The notes under the pieces: generated by a model
What the model was told of the DNA's origin: nothing
Seen by the model: the letters and a program-made list of their open reading frames with translations, nothing else
Database searches by the model: none
Part shown: positions 25,751 through 34,898 of the stretch, piece after piece
Layout of the letters: every line of letters begins with the position of its first letter
Numbering within the stretch: position 1 is the stretch's first letter
Source: a virus
Strand: one strand, 5' to 3'
Virus record (IMG/VR): IMGVR_UViG_3300020608_000013
Span: 148,021 to 212,020 of that record
Length of the DNA: 64,000 nucleotides
Translations under genes and position numbers: made by a program

Positions 25751-25773
25751 AGAGGTATAGTTTCTATACCTCT
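25751..25773 (-). terminator. Hairpin
   Basis: Perfect 10-bp stem with a TTT loop, eleven bases after the stop at 25785. No long T-run. Confidence 0.55.
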
Positions 25774-25784
25774 ACACTAACGTA

Positions 25785-27458
25785 TTACTTACTCAAATAA
25801 TCTCTTACCAAAGCGATTAGACTATGTTCCGCTTCAACATCGTTATTAAGCGTGTCACGAAGGTACACATAAAATTGTTGTTTTAGGCCAGCTTCTTTAC
25901 TATCTTTTAAAAAGTGATCCATATGTTCTAATAACGCACTACTTTTAAAACGATCAATGGTATAGCCATCACACCTTACATTGTGTTCAAGGTCTTGTAG
26001 TACACCTAAATACAGTTTAAATACCTCGATTTCAGGTTGATTGCGATAATACCGTCTAAAGTAATGGTCGAACACGCCATTATCGAATTTATCATCCACG
26101 CAAACTTTGTAGATGATATTAAATAGGCTATTTTTATCACAAACCCCTACACGCTCTTTTACATAATTGTAGATTCGACTGACGTTACGTTTAACAACGT
26201 CTTTGTATACCCAGGCTGTCGCAACTAAACCGAGTTCTATTTTAGCCTCACTTAGTTGATAGGTCGCTGTAAGCGGTTTAATAAGTTTAAGTATCTTTCC
26301 TAACCCTACACGTTTTACCTTATTTTCGTAAAGCGATACTAAGGCATCTAAAGAGCCTTTCTCGTCAGGTGAAAGTTCCTCCGCTACATGTTTTCTAAGT
26401 ATATTAATATTTAGTAATAGAGGGTCTAATGTGGTATAATCAACATCGTCGTTATTGACAAAAGATTTTAGCGCATTAACGACGTACGCATAGCGAACAT
26501 GAGTAGCGTTAGTTTTCTCAAAATCAAACGTTTTGTACATATCGTTAGTGCGTATCATTAACATAGCGTCTACACAAACGTCATAACAATCAACATCTGC
26601 GTAGTAGTTTAAGTCCACCTCATTAATTTCCGTATATTTCCCCAAATGTTGCGCGAGGTGGTGGGCATCATCAAACTTGTCATTACGCCCTACATCAATA
26701 GCGTCACGCATGTCTTTTAAAAGTTCTGGAGGTAGTGTTAACCCAGAACACATGATCGCTTCGTGGAGTAAGTTAGGTTTCTTTAAAATGTAAGCCCAGT
26801 AATGGTTTAGACAGCGGACGAGTTTAATAATCTCTTTAGATAGTGCAGGGCTTGGGCTTGGTTTTTTACCACCATATTTATAAATATCCTGTAGTTCGAT
26901 TTCTTTAAGTAGTGTGTCAGTCCCTACACTACCTGTCTTTTCCATTAACTCCGCACGACCTTTAAAGAAGTCTAAAGTCTGTTTCTCAATAGGTGTAAGA
27001 CGCTTAACTAAGAAATGGTAGGGCGTGTAGGCAAGGTTGTTAAGTCCCATCCGACTACCAGCGATAAAGGCATTATCTATAGTCTCTGCGTTGCTCACAT
27101 AGTACAGTGAGTAATCTGTACGCAATAGTAATAAACATAACGTAGTATTTGTTATATGGTTTACCGTTTTATTAATTTCCTCAGCCGTTTTATCTTTAAG
27201 GATGTCTTTAGTAGTATAGTAAGTAAGATCACCATCATTATAGGGATTTTGTGCTCGCATTATAAAACTTAATTCTAATCGAGTACAATAATCGCCCTGT
27301 TGAACAACACCTTCAGAACCTTTATCACTACACACTTTTGTAATTCGTTTTTCGGTGAGCGTATCACACGCAGTTGGGAAGAACCCAATGCAATCGATGT
27401 AGTGTTTCTCCGTTTTTTCAATTTGACTGTCTGTACAAACGATGTTACTATTTTCCAT
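25785..27458 (-). CDS. Large helical-family protein, 557 aa
   Basis: All-alpha, with at least three motif instances: RLTPIEKQTLDFFKGRAEL (about 158), TLPPELLKDMRDAID (about 247) and ELSPDEKGSLDALVSLYENK (about 363). Their spacing of roughly 90-115 residues suggests a repeated unit of that length, the clearest support for the repeat idea in this window. Starts after AGGAA, three bases from the preceding stop. Function unknown. Confidence 0.7.
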   Translation of the reverse strand: MENSNIVCTDSQIEKTEKHYIDCIGFFPTACDTLTEKRITKVCSDKGSEGVVQQGDYCTRLELSFIMRAQNPYNDGDLTYYTTKDILKDKTAEEINKTVNHITNTTLCLLLLRTDYSLYYVSNAETIDNAFIAGSRMGLNNLAYTPYHFLVKRLTPIEKQTLDFFKGRAELMEKTGSVGTDTLLKEIELQDIYKYGGKKPSPSPALSKEIIKLVRCLNHYWAYILKKPNLLHEAIMCSGLTLPPELLKDMRDAIDVGRNDKFDDAHHLAQHLGKYTEINEVDLNYYADVDCYDVCVDAMLMIRTNDMYKTFDFEKTNATHVRYAYVVNALKSFVNNDDVDYTTLDPLLLNINILRKHVAEELSPDEKGSLDALVSLYENKVKRVGLGKILKLIKPLTATYQLSEAKIELGLVATAWVYKDVVKRNVSRIYNYVKERVGVCDKNSLFNIIYKVCVDDKFDNGVFDHYFRRYYRNQPEIEVFKLYLGVLQDLEHNVRCDGYTIDRFKSSALLEHMDHFLKDSKEAGLKQQFYVYLRDTLNNDVEAEHSLIALVRDYLSK

Positions 27459-27461
27459 GAT

Positions 27462-28262
27462 TTAATTTCCTGTTTTTACGTAAATGTTATGGTTTTGTAA
27501 ATATTCAACACTATCATAATCAAAATAGTATTGCTTTTCAGTGATTGTCACGACCTTTAAAGAAGGGCACGCGACTAGTTCTCGCAAGTTTTTAATAGTG
27601 GTGTTAACACATATCAAAGACGCTAAGTTACTAGGAAAGCTCCCATTGAAACAAAAATTACGGCAGTTAGAAAGTACTAAACGTTCTAACCGTACTAATG
27701 GTTTAAAAACCATTTGATGTTCAGTAAGATCGCAATCGAGTATAAATAACGATGAACAGCTTCGCCACTCATAAACCACATTGCGGAGTTCTTTCCTAAC
27801 ATCTAAGAATTTGTCTTTCGTCTTATCTTGTATGACGACCTCTTGCCTCAAATCACTATGTGTGATGACAAATTCGGTAAATTTAGCAATGTGACCGTCA
27901 GCCCAATGTTTAAGGTTAGGGTGGCTAACAGCACACCCATAATCTTTTAATTCGCTAACGATGGCGCGAATAGCTTTCGTATTTGGCATAGTAAGTTCAC
28001 TGAGTAACGTGACGTTATCCAAATACATGCGTTTAGGCACAACATAGTTAGTAAGAACATTGAAGTCTCCTGACACTTCACAGTTCTCAAGCACAATAAC
28101 ACTGGCATTGTGTTTCGCAACGTCTTCTACAGGGAGTCGCGAATCGTTCTTAACGGTTATTTGTTGCACACTTCCATGACAAGTATCTCGTAAACCTTCT
28201 ACTATATCCACATAGTTGTATAAAGCGCCCTGATCATCGAGCAATGGGTAGTTTTCACTCAT
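27462..28262 (-). CDS. LRR-like family protein, 266 aa (outlying copy)
   Basis: Isolated member of the LRR-like family whose main array lies 10 kb to the right. The C-terminal half shows the typical plan: LFILDCDLTE, LERLVLSNC, then FPSNLASLICVNTTIKNLRE and SLKVVTITEK, i.e. short strand-turn units with a P-x-x-L-x-x-L segment. The N-terminal half is degenerate repeats. Strong site AGGGG before ATG. It is co-oriented and adjacent (3 bases) to the 557-aa helical gene, linking the two families in one transcript. Confidence 0.65.
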   Translation of the reverse strand: MSENYPLLDDQGALYNYVDIVEGLRDTCHGSVQQITVKNDSRLPVEDVAKHNASVIVLENCEVSGDFNVLTNYVVPKRMYLDNVTLLSELTMPNTKAIRAIVSELKDYGCAVSHPNLKHWADGHIAKFTEFVITHSDLRQEVVIQDKTKDKFLDVRKELRNVVYEWRSCSSLFILDCDLTEHQMVFKPLVRLERLVLSNCRNFCFNGSFPSNLASLICVNTTIKNLRELVACPSLKVVTITEKQYYFDYDSVEYLQNHNIYVKTGN

Positions 28263-28351
28263 AAATTTCCCCTTTATTTAAAATAGGGTGTCGGTCAATG
28301 AGTTAAGAGATAATCCTTCATTTACCTAACACCCACAAAAATGTTAAATAA

Positions 28352-29110
28352 TTATACTAATTGTTTCTCCAGCGATTCTGTTTGACCGCTACATGCAAGG
28401 ACTAGTAGTATAGTATTTAACTCGTTAAAGTTCCTATGGTTTAAGGACAGCATTTTACCCACAACATCATCTTTACCAGATGAGTTCTGTTCGATACGTT
28501 TATAGGTATTCACCGCACGACTTAAAAGCTCTTCACTATGGCGAAAGAGTAATTTCTCGACAATCTTATCAGGTCGATCCCATGACCCTATAATAGTAGT
28601 AAGGTGTTGCGATAAGGCTTGCTCGACTTCCCAAGGTAGGTCTAACCATACGGGTGGTTTTTGCATATACTGGAGTAGTAACCCTACATTAAGAATATCG
28701 CTATGAGCGCACCGAATACTCTTTAAGTATACTGCGGCGGCACTTAACGTCGCTAATGTCATATTATCGAGCGTTACACGGTTTTTAAAGTAATGTGGTA
28801 TTATGTTACTAAACAGAAAGTGTAAGAACAGATCGTCGTCCAAAATAGAAACTTTACCATTAACATAAGCTGTACACATATCGGTTAAAATACGCTGGAA
28901 TTTCTTAATGACAAAACTATCTAGCCCACCCGACCGTTCGACAAGGGTGCGGGGTACGCTGATACGGTTACTATCAGCACTATCAATAACCTCTTGACTG
29001 AAATATTGAAAAGGTGAGAATATATTATCTTCTACTGCACTACGGAAAACATTTTCAGCTCTTCTCAATACGAACACTTCTTGATATTGTACGCTTAATG
29101 TAGTTTTCAT
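28352..29110 (-). CDS. Helical-family protein, 252 aa
   Basis: All-alpha. Contains WLDLPWEVEQALSQHLTTII (about 158), resembling the regional motif. The ATG overlaps the previous stop (TAATG) with AGGAG upstream, so it is coupled to the 286-aa gene. Function unknown. Confidence 0.65.
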   Translation of the reverse strand: MKTTLSVQYQEVFVLRRAENVFRSAVEDNIFSPFQYFSQEVIDSADSNRISVPRTLVERSGGLDSFVIKKFQRILTDMCTAYVNGKVSILDDDLFLHFLFSNIIPHYFKNRVTLDNMTLATLSAAAVYLKSIRCAHSDILNVGLLLQYMQKPPVWLDLPWEVEQALSQHLTTIIGSWDRPDKIVEKLLFRHSEELLSRAVNTYKRIEQNSSGKDDVVGKMLSLNHRNFNELNTILLVLACSGQTESLEKQLV

Positions 29111-29970
29111 TACTTTACTCCTAAAAAAGTTTTAGCTTGACTTACGAAACGTGGCATAACACTGTCTGTAGGGATCATTACAGGCTTTTCATTTTCGTGT
29201 AAGGGTGTAAGTCTTAGTGTTGGTAAATTATCGAAAAAACGCTGTTTAAGCTCGGCTACGATTTTTGGGTGGCGTAACCAACGGGCCAGCTCTTCGCCTT
29301 CATAGTTACCGAAACTTCCGCGTAATTTATCTAACTTGTTAGAGGTGAGGTGGAGATGTAATTGCTTAATTTGTCCCTCGCTCAACTTGTCAAATAAGTT
29401 ATGGCTTAACCCTTTATATCGCACAGGATGACCAGCTAATAAAACATCTACAAATTCGTCGACGATGGGTGCAAAAGGCCGTTGTACCATGTTTTCTATA
29501 TGCGATTCACAATGTGCGAGCACCTCATCAACATACCCTTGTAATTTCCAGCTATCTAAAGCGTGTATATCCATATACCGAATCATTTCTTCAATGATAG
29601 GTTGCTCTGGATCGTTGAAATCTAATTCATTTATCGGTGTTCGACTAACTTTCTCAATCGCACGTACAGTTAGGTAAAGGATGAATGGGTCTTTATCAAT
29701 CGAGAAATTAGAGCCAAAACTGTACAGTTGTAAAACATCTTTACAGAACGCATCGCGCTTTTCAACACTATCCTGCTCCCAGAAAATTGGTTCGTCGTTT
29801 ACGTGAGTACAAGATGTATTTATTAACGTATTCCACTCTTCTTTGGTGAAATAATGATAGATTACGTTATTACATGCTAGACTCTCCTTATTTAACTCAT
29901 TAGTAATTGAACTAAAAAATGACACGACAGGTTTTAATAGGATCAGTTCTTTATTCACGGAGGTGTACAT
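29110..29970 (-). CDS. Helical-family protein, 286 aa
   Basis: Two ATGs are close together. The second (29970, MYTSVNKELI) is at the better distance from AAGAG than the first (29976). All-alpha after a short strand. Contains KLSEGQIKQLHLHLTSNKLD (about 205), a motif instance. Function unknown. Confidence 0.65.
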   Translation of the reverse strand: MYTSVNKELILLKPVVSFFSSITNELNKESLACNNVIYHYFTKEEWNTLINTSCTHVNDEPIFWEQDSVEKRDAFCKDVLQLYSFGSNFSIDKDPFILYLTVRAIEKVSRTPINELDFNDPEQPIIEEMIRYMDIHALDSWKLQGYVDEVLAHCESHIENMVQRPFAPIVDEFVDVLLAGHPVRYKGLSHNLFDKLSEGQIKQLHLHLTSNKLDKLRGSFGNYEGEELARWLRHPKIVAELKQRFFDNLPTLRLTPLHENEKPVMIPTDSVMPRFVSQAKTFLGVK

Positions 29971-30004
29971 TAACATAGTCTCTTATTTTATTTAAAAAAA
30001 AATA

Positions 30005-30027
30005 GGTGTTGGTCGCCAACCAACACC
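30005..30027 (-). terminator. Canonical rho-independent terminator
   Basis: 9-bp GC-containing stem with a CGCCA loop, directly followed on the leftward strand by TATTTTTTTTT. It ends the two-gene unit 31431-30047. Confidence 0.85.
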
Positions 30028-30046
30028 CCACGGTTTACTACAACTT

Positions 30047-31102
30047 TCAACGTTCGTTCAATTCTGTGACGAACCTAACCAGTTGTTCTTTAAAAGCTTC
30101 GAGATCGGGTTCATGTAATTTACATGGGCCAAGTTCTTCGAGACCTTTCAAGGGTCGAATTTCTCCCGCAATGTAAGCTTTCAATAACACTTTTTCAAAC
30201 CCTAATAGTTGATCACTAACTCTAGGTATGAATTGATTAAGCGGGAAGGGATTTTGACTATCGTTGAACTGATCACCCACTACCTCTTTCCAGATAGTGT
30301 ATTTAGCGTAGGCTAAATATGAATTAATACGAACCACTTTGTTATCTACGACTGAGGCTTTCGTGCAGATCAAATCCACTCTTTTAACGAGTAGGTCGAC
30401 TAAATTATTCACTCTATCAGTGAGACAAATTGGTAATTGTGTCCCTGTTGAAGGAGTGGTTCGAGAAGGTGGTGTTGTTCTCGCGTACTCATTAACTTGT
30501 ATATGGAAACCTTCGTAAGTGACAGTGACAGGACAATACCCGTGCTGCGTAACAATATCGCCTACATAAGCGCGTAAGTTATCAAGAATTGTATTAGCGA
30601 TAACATCGTAAGTTACAGTGGTCTGTGTAGAGCCGTTATAGCAGTCGATAATACCTGTAGCTAACGACTCCACCCATTTATCAATACCTGTGTCATCACT
30701 AAAAGTGATATTATTTAAACGCGACTTACGGTAATCATCGTCGTTCAACATGGCTAAAAATAGCCGCGTATCGCCGTTCAAATAGTTACTTAGCAGTTTA
30801 TTAAAGTTGTTGGAAGTCGCGCATTTAGGACATAGCTCGATAGCTCTAAACATTATAAAAGCTTTGAGCGTATTATATTTTTCTGGCACGTATGCAACGG
30901 CGAATGGTTTAAAATCGCGGTCTAGTCTAAACCCAGCATCTAGTATTTTAGTAAAGTCGTCTCTAGTGACGGCTCTTGTACTCTTAGCAATCGCATCCAA
31001 GACACTTTCACTAATATCATATTCTTTACAAAGAGCTTCTAAACCCCCGTCATGCAGGTAGTGTAAGGGCTTTACACTTAACTTGGTGGGTGCTAATTTC
31101 AT
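30047..31102 (-). CDS. Helical-family protein, 351 aa
   Basis: Not recognised. Starts with ATGA overlap after AAGGAG. The first 110 residues are helical; a Thr/Ser/Pro linker (TTPPSRTTPSTGTQ, about 213-226) separates a helical C-terminal domain. A CPKCATSN motif (about 95) has two cysteines but no second pair, so a metal site is not supported. Confidence 0.65.
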   Translation of the reverse strand: MKLAPTKLSVKPLHYLHDGGLEALCKEYDISESVLDAIAKSTRAVTRDDFTKILDAGFRLDRDFKPFAVAYVPEKYNTLKAFIMFRAIELCPKCATSNNFNKLLSNYLNGDTRLFLAMLNDDDYRKSRLNNITFSDDTGIDKWVESLATGIIDCYNGSTQTTVTYDVIANTILDNLRAYVGDIVTQHGYCPVTVTYEGFHIQVNEYARTTPPSRTTPSTGTQLPICLTDRVNNLVDLLVKRVDLICTKASVVDNKVVRINSYLAYAKYTIWKEVVGDQFNDSQNPFPLNQFIPRVSDQLLGFEKVLLKAYIAGEIRPLKGLEELGPCKLHEPDLEAFKEQLVRFVTELNER

Positions 31103-31431
31103 GACATCTCCTTTTTATCGCCGTGTATGTGGTTTAGGTATTTAACTTCATCAATAAGTGCGTCGAGCGCTTTATTGACCAATGGGTATAGTGGTTGCCC
31201 TGTAAAATACACCTTTGTTTCTTCAGGTTCGTTAATAAACTCAGTTGTTGTACGGTTGAATAACATAGGCTCGACTTGTTTAAGTTCGCGTCTTGTGTAA
31301 AAAGATGCAAAAAGACTAAGAATGTCTTCTGGTGCCAGTTTAATTACTGTATTGTAATAGTAATGTACTAAACTTAGTTTTTCTTTTAAAGATTGTTCAT
31401 CAATTTTAAAAATTGTATATTTTGACTCCAT
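31099..31431 (-). CDS. Hypothetical protein, 110 aa
   Basis: Not recognised. Helical with a short aromatic segment (VHYYYNTVIK). AAGGAG ribosome site; last codons overlap the next ATG. First gene of its unit. Confidence 0.65.
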   Translation of the reverse strand: MESKYTIFKIDEQSLKEKLSLVHYYYNTVIKLAPEDILSLFASFYTRRELKQVEPMLFNRTTTEFINEPEETKVYFTGQPLYPLVNKALDALIDEVKYLNHIHGDKKEMS

Positions 31432-31462
31432 TTGAGTTCTCCTTTATTTCTCACTATATTTA

Positions 31463-31490
31463 CTTACACGGTATTTTATTACCGTGTAAG
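31463..31490 (-). terminator. Terminator hairpin
   Basis: Perfect 11-bp stem with a TTTTAT loop, behind the stop at 31510. Confidence 0.65.
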
Positions 31491-31509
31491 CTGTTACAAA
31501 ATATGTTGT

Positions 31510-32088
31510 TTATTTAAATAAGTTTTTCAATCGACTTACAACATATTTTAAAGACCCCATTAACTGTTTTGTAATTAAGGTAGCGGCTAACGTAAAATTA
31601 AAACTAGTTTTCTCCATATTAGAAACTTTATCAATAGTGTGTGGTACATACCCATTTAGAAAAAGAAAGTAATGGTTTGTATCACCACCATCGTCGACCG
31701 CATGAATAATATTAACGCCCCCACTCAAAGGTTTTGTAACACGATGCTTTAACCACTTAATGTGATAGATAATACTATAACGCTCCTTTCCCACCCTAGT
31801 ATTGACCCATTTCACAATAGGGTGGTAATAAGAATAACCTTTATCAATTACCTCTACTTCATTTAATAGATTAACGTCAATAGATTCTAAAAACCGTTTA
31901 TTGTTTAAGCAAATTAAATTAATTATAAATAACGGTTTATCAACGCGGACATAACTTACCACAGGGATAATTAATTTACTATTTTTAAAGAACGTATATA
32001 GTGTATCATAGTTTATCCTACATTCGTAATAATCTACTACATAAGTCCAATTTTTAGCAAACATTTCTTCTTTACTAAATACATGCAT
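31510..32088 (-). CDS. Hypothetical protein, 192 aa, paralogue of 32111
   Basis: Paired with the next gene: INLICLNNKRFLESIDVNLL aligns to IDLVCINDDYLLDNIDLNGG, and PIVKWVNTRVGKERYSIIYH to YFSKWVNGLPQNDRKLAVGH. Both end in a basic tail (here VSRLKNLFK). Mixed alpha/beta. Function unknown. AGGGGAA before the ATG. Confidence 0.65.
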   Translation of the reverse strand: MHVFSKEEMFAKNWTYVVDYYECRINYDTLYTFFKNSKLIIPVVSYVRVDKPLFIINLICLNNKRFLESIDVNLLNEVEVIDKGYSYYHPIVKWVNTRVGKERYSIIYHIKWLKHRVTKPLSGGVNIIHAVDDGGDTNHYFLFLNGYVPHTIDKVSNMEKTSFNFTLAATLITKQLMGSLKYVVSRLKNLFK

Positions 32089-32110
32089 AATAGCTTCCCC
32101 TACATTTTAC

Positions 32111-32623
32111 TTAAAAGTGGCGTTTAAACCAATTTAAACACTTTCTAAAAAACGACTCTACCTCTTCAAATGGCAGAGGGTTTACAGAAAGGTTATAATT
32201 TTCATTTAACCCGTAGCGGTGGTTTAACCATATAATCATACCAACATCGTCTTTTAGAACACTCATCTTTTCAAGTATGTTATCGGGGCAATCGGGTAGA
32301 TTATGGTCTAGGAGTCGTTCTATGTGACCAACTGCTAGTTTACGATCGTTTTGGGGTAAACCATTTACCCATTTTGAAAAGTAAACATGGTCTTTAAAAA
32401 GCGCTGTGCTCGTAAGTACCCCACCATTTAAATCGATATTATCCAGTAAGTAGTCGTCATTTATACACACTAAGTCGATTACATACCTAACATCTAAAGG
32501 GACAATGAGTTGCCTAGGCATAACCAACATTAAACCCATTGCTTTTTCGACATACGCTTCATACCTGTGGGGGTGCTCGTATAGTTCAACAAAAAACAAG
32601 GGTACGTTTATACCTGATTCCAT
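32111..32623 (-). CDS. Hypothetical protein, 170 aa, paralogue of 31510
   Basis: Tandem duplicate of the previous entry, more acidic in the middle. Starts 16 bases inside the 3' end of the SLOG gene after GGGGG, so it is coupled to it. The shared transcript suggests a functional link with the SLOG protein, unproven. C-terminal end is basic and aromatic (LNWFKRHF). Confidence 0.65.
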   Translation of the reverse strand: MESGINVPLFFVELYEHPHRYEAYVEKAMGLMLVMPRQLIVPLDVRYVIDLVCINDDYLLDNIDLNGGVLTSTALFKDHVYFSKWVNGLPQNDRKLAVGHIERLLDHNLPDCPDNILEKMSVLKDDVGMIIWLNHRYGLNENYNLSVNPLPFEEVESFFRKCLNWFKRHF

Positions 32624-34305
32624 TTACGACCCCCATTGTGAGGTTGCGTAATAACGTTTACGCTTTTACCCATCTTCGTCAGTCGTTTAAAATTTTCCAT
32701 ACTACCAACTGACTTCCCATCCCATATTACAATACCTCTCGTACAATCCGTACTCATGTGAAAGTCTTTAGCCATGTGTAAGATACGTCCGTTACTACTC
32801 TTCGCTTCGATGTAGCGTAAATGGAATAGACCGCTTGCTAAATTACGCGGTTGTTTACCTGAGTAGTAGACCATCACATTCTTTTCATAGTGGTGCTTCT
32901 TCAAGTATTCTTGTACAAGCGTGTCTACACCGCTACAATCCCCCACAAACACGATTTCGTTATTAGTCATTAAAACATCAAGTCCTTTAATCACTTTAGG
33001 AGGTAATTCTCGTACAATAGACCGAGACCCACTTATGAAGACACTATCTCGACCACTAAATAAGTCAGCAAGAGGTTCTTTCAATAGCTGCTTAATAATG
33101 TTGTCAAACTCAACCACTAAAACGGAATCTACATTAGTGACATCTACACTATGCTCAAACACCTTGAGAATAATAGAAAAATATTCATTATTATTCATTT
33201 TATTTTGAGCCACTTGTTCTTTAACACAAGCGATTATTTCATCACTATCTCTAAAGATAGTGTATTCTTGACATATTTTTTCCAGTATAGCGATCCCTGT
33301 CGCAACGCTAGTATTTAATATAGCATCAATATTACCTTCAATAGCTTGCTTAAAACTAGCTATTGTCTTTACAGGTGTTATTGTAATACCCCCTGTTATT
33401 AACGTTTCAAAGAGTTTTTCAAAACTCTTCTCAGCTTCTAAAGTACTCCCAAGATTATCGAAATAATCACCCATGTCATCAATAGTCAACCCGTTAATAA
33501 CCTCTACAGACTTGTTAAATAAGGTATTAAGTTCGTTCAATACGCGTTGATATTGCTCAGTGATATTATAAGACGCGATCTCTCCTTCAGATAGTGCGTA
33601 GGGTTCGAGAACCTTTCGTAAAAAGTAAATAAGCGTATTAGTGTCACCATTACCCAATACACCCGTTAACGCTACATCGCCCATAGCTTCTAAATCACGG
33701 GTCACACCATATGCACGCTCCACCTCTACTAGGAAGTTTAATATGGTGTAATTAGCTCGCTCTACTTTACTATTAATTATGTTCAGTATATCGTATAGTG
33801 CGGTAACTACCACGACATCATTCACATAAAACAAGGTTTCTTCGCTACTTTCCCTAGCCTCTTCCAGTATTTCACCGACCAATCCGTCGTTTACTCTACC
33901 AGTTTCTTCAAGTTTAAAAGTTGCGTATTCTAATATCTCCTTTTTAAATTCTATTAATACTGAATTTATCATTTTAATATCAATAGACATTAAGCATAGG
34001 TCGAGGTCATGAGTGGTCAACCCAGATTTAAACACTTTTAGTACATCAGGTTTTGACCGCCCGTCATTAATAATCTTTACTATTTTATCATTGTCAAAGC
34101 CAAACTTTAGTCTATTATTTAACCATAATAACGTTTGCGTGAACCCTTTTGTATTGAGGGCACGTAGATCACTTTCGCTTAATTCAATAAGTATGAAGCC
34201 GTTAATATGCTTTTTACAAGCTTCTTTATCCTTTTCAGAGTACTCTGTGTTAGGTAGTGTTAGCGAATCTGCTATATCGTTTAATAATGTATTTTTTACT
34301 TTCAT
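32608..34305 (-). CDS. Large helical protein with C-terminal SLOG domain
   Basis: 565 aa. Residues 1-420 are helical and unrecognised. Residues about 423-555 form a SLOG (YspA/cpYpsA-like Rossmann) domain: FISGSRSI at its start, VGDCSGVDTLVQEYL (the G-D-x-x-G-x-D signature), RILHMAKDFHMST, and IVIWDGKSVGSMENF (the D/W-D-G-x-S-x-G signature). SLOG domains bind nucleotides or NAD-derived ligands; in Thoeris ThsA such a domain senses a cyclic ADP-ribose isomer. In a phage it could sense, bind or modify such a signal. The ligand here is unknown. The ATG follows AGGAA. Confidence 0.75.
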   Translation of the reverse strand: MKVKNTLLNDIADSLTLPNTEYSEKDKEACKKHINGFILIELSESDLRALNTKGFTQTLLWLNNRLKFGFDNDKIVKIINDGRSKPDVLKVFKSGLTTHDLDLCLMSIDIKMINSVLIEFKKEILEYATFKLEETGRVNDGLVGEILEEARESSEETLFYVNDVVVVTALYDILNIINSKVERANYTILNFLVEVERAYGVTRDLEAMGDVALTGVLGNGDTNTLIYFLRKVLEPYALSEGEIASYNITEQYQRVLNELNTLFNKSVEVINGLTIDDMGDYFDNLGSTLEAEKSFEKLFETLITGGITITPVKTIASFKQAIEGNIDAILNTSVATGIAILEKICQEYTIFRDSDEIIACVKEQVAQNKMNNNEYFSIILKVFEHSVDVTNVDSVLVVEFDNIIKQLLKEPLADLFSGRDSVFISGSRSIVRELPPKVIKGLDVLMTNNEIVFVGDCSGVDTLVQEYLKKHHYEKNVMVYYSGKQPRNLASGLFHLRYIEAKSSNGRILHMAKDFHMSTDCTRGIVIWDGKSVGSMENFKRLTKMGKSVNVITQPHNGGRKWNQV

Positions 34306-34427
34306 GTTGATTTCCTAATTGTTGAAAAAATTTACCAATAACCCATTTCTTAATTTTACATTAGAACCTCCTTCATTTCTACACAAACTATTTTTTTAAA
34401 GTGGTAAAAAAATATTAAAACAGATTA
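34306..34427. other. AT-rich intergenic spacer
   Basis: About 120 bases before the SLOG gene start. No open frame and no TATATTATA core. Contains two runs of A/T, one of which serves as U-tract for the hairpin to its right. Confidence 0.4.
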
Positions 34428-34460
34428 TGTATAGGAGGTAGTCTAACTACCTCCCATACA
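34428..34460 (-). terminator. Terminator hairpin
   Basis: 9-bp inner stem (GGAGGTAGT with ACTACCTCC), then one mismatch and five more pairs. A leftward T-run lies about 15 bases beyond. Just after the stop at 34467. Confidence 0.65.
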
Positions 34461-34466
34461 TCCACG

Positions 34467-34619
34467 CTACTCTTCTAAATCACGGTGCAGGTGTTCGCCT
34501 ACATCGATTGGCTCACTATCATCGTCGTCATCATCAATGGAGTCTACCACGGCATCAAACGTCAGTGACTCATCTTCTGGCAAACATTTTACCAAAAGGT
34601 TTATTAATTGTTCGATCAT
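34467..34619 (-). CDS. Small acidic protein, 50 aa
   Basis: The ATG at 34619 overlaps the preceding stop (ATGA). Helical N-terminus (MIEQLINLLVKCL), then a run of Asp (SIDDDDDDSEP). Third acidic mini-protein of this kind here, with those at 3149 and 13421. Function unknown. Confidence 0.65.
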   Translation of the reverse strand: MIEQLINLLVKCLPEDESLTFDAVVDSIDDDDDDSEPIDVGEHLHRDLEE

Positions 34620-34882
34620 GAATCGCCCTCCGTCTCAATACTACACTCTCTCAAATAGAGTTGTGTCACAGAACGATCTAACAAAATACCAGCTTTGTTA
34701 GTTTTAGGGTAACTATACACTCTGTCTAGAAGCCTCCTCCGCACCTCTGCTAAAGTCGCGTTTGGTGTGAAAACCAGCCCACAATCCCTCTCTAATAATT
34801 GACGGACTTTCACTACATCAAGTTGTCTTGAATGTCGCTCGATGACAACAGACACTGTGAAAAAATATGATACGTCGTTCAT
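34616..34882 (-). CDS. Hypothetical protein, 88 aa
   Basis: Alpha/beta. The segment FTVSVVIERHSRQLDVVKVR and NATLAEVRRRL resembles the start of the 156-aa protein at 62987 (YSLHLSLKLSKEINFDEVRD, KTLAELNEVF), so it may be a distant member of that small family. Good ribosome site AAGAGG. Confidence 0.6.
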   Translation of the reverse strand: MNDVSYFFTVSVVIERHSRQLDVVKVRQLLERDCGLVFTPNATLAEVRRRLLDRVYSYPKTNKAGILLDRSVTQLYLRECSIETEGDS

Positions 34883-34898
34883 AATAACCTCTTATTAC

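Noticed and set aside
28263-28351. Tiny frame (8 codons) and imperfect hairpin between 27462 and 28352 genes
   Set aside because: Too short for a gene; the stem is 6 bp with a very long loop.
30760-30860. Zinc-finger reading of the CPKCATSN segment in gene 30047
   Set aside because: Only one Cys pair; no second Cys/His pair at suitable distance.
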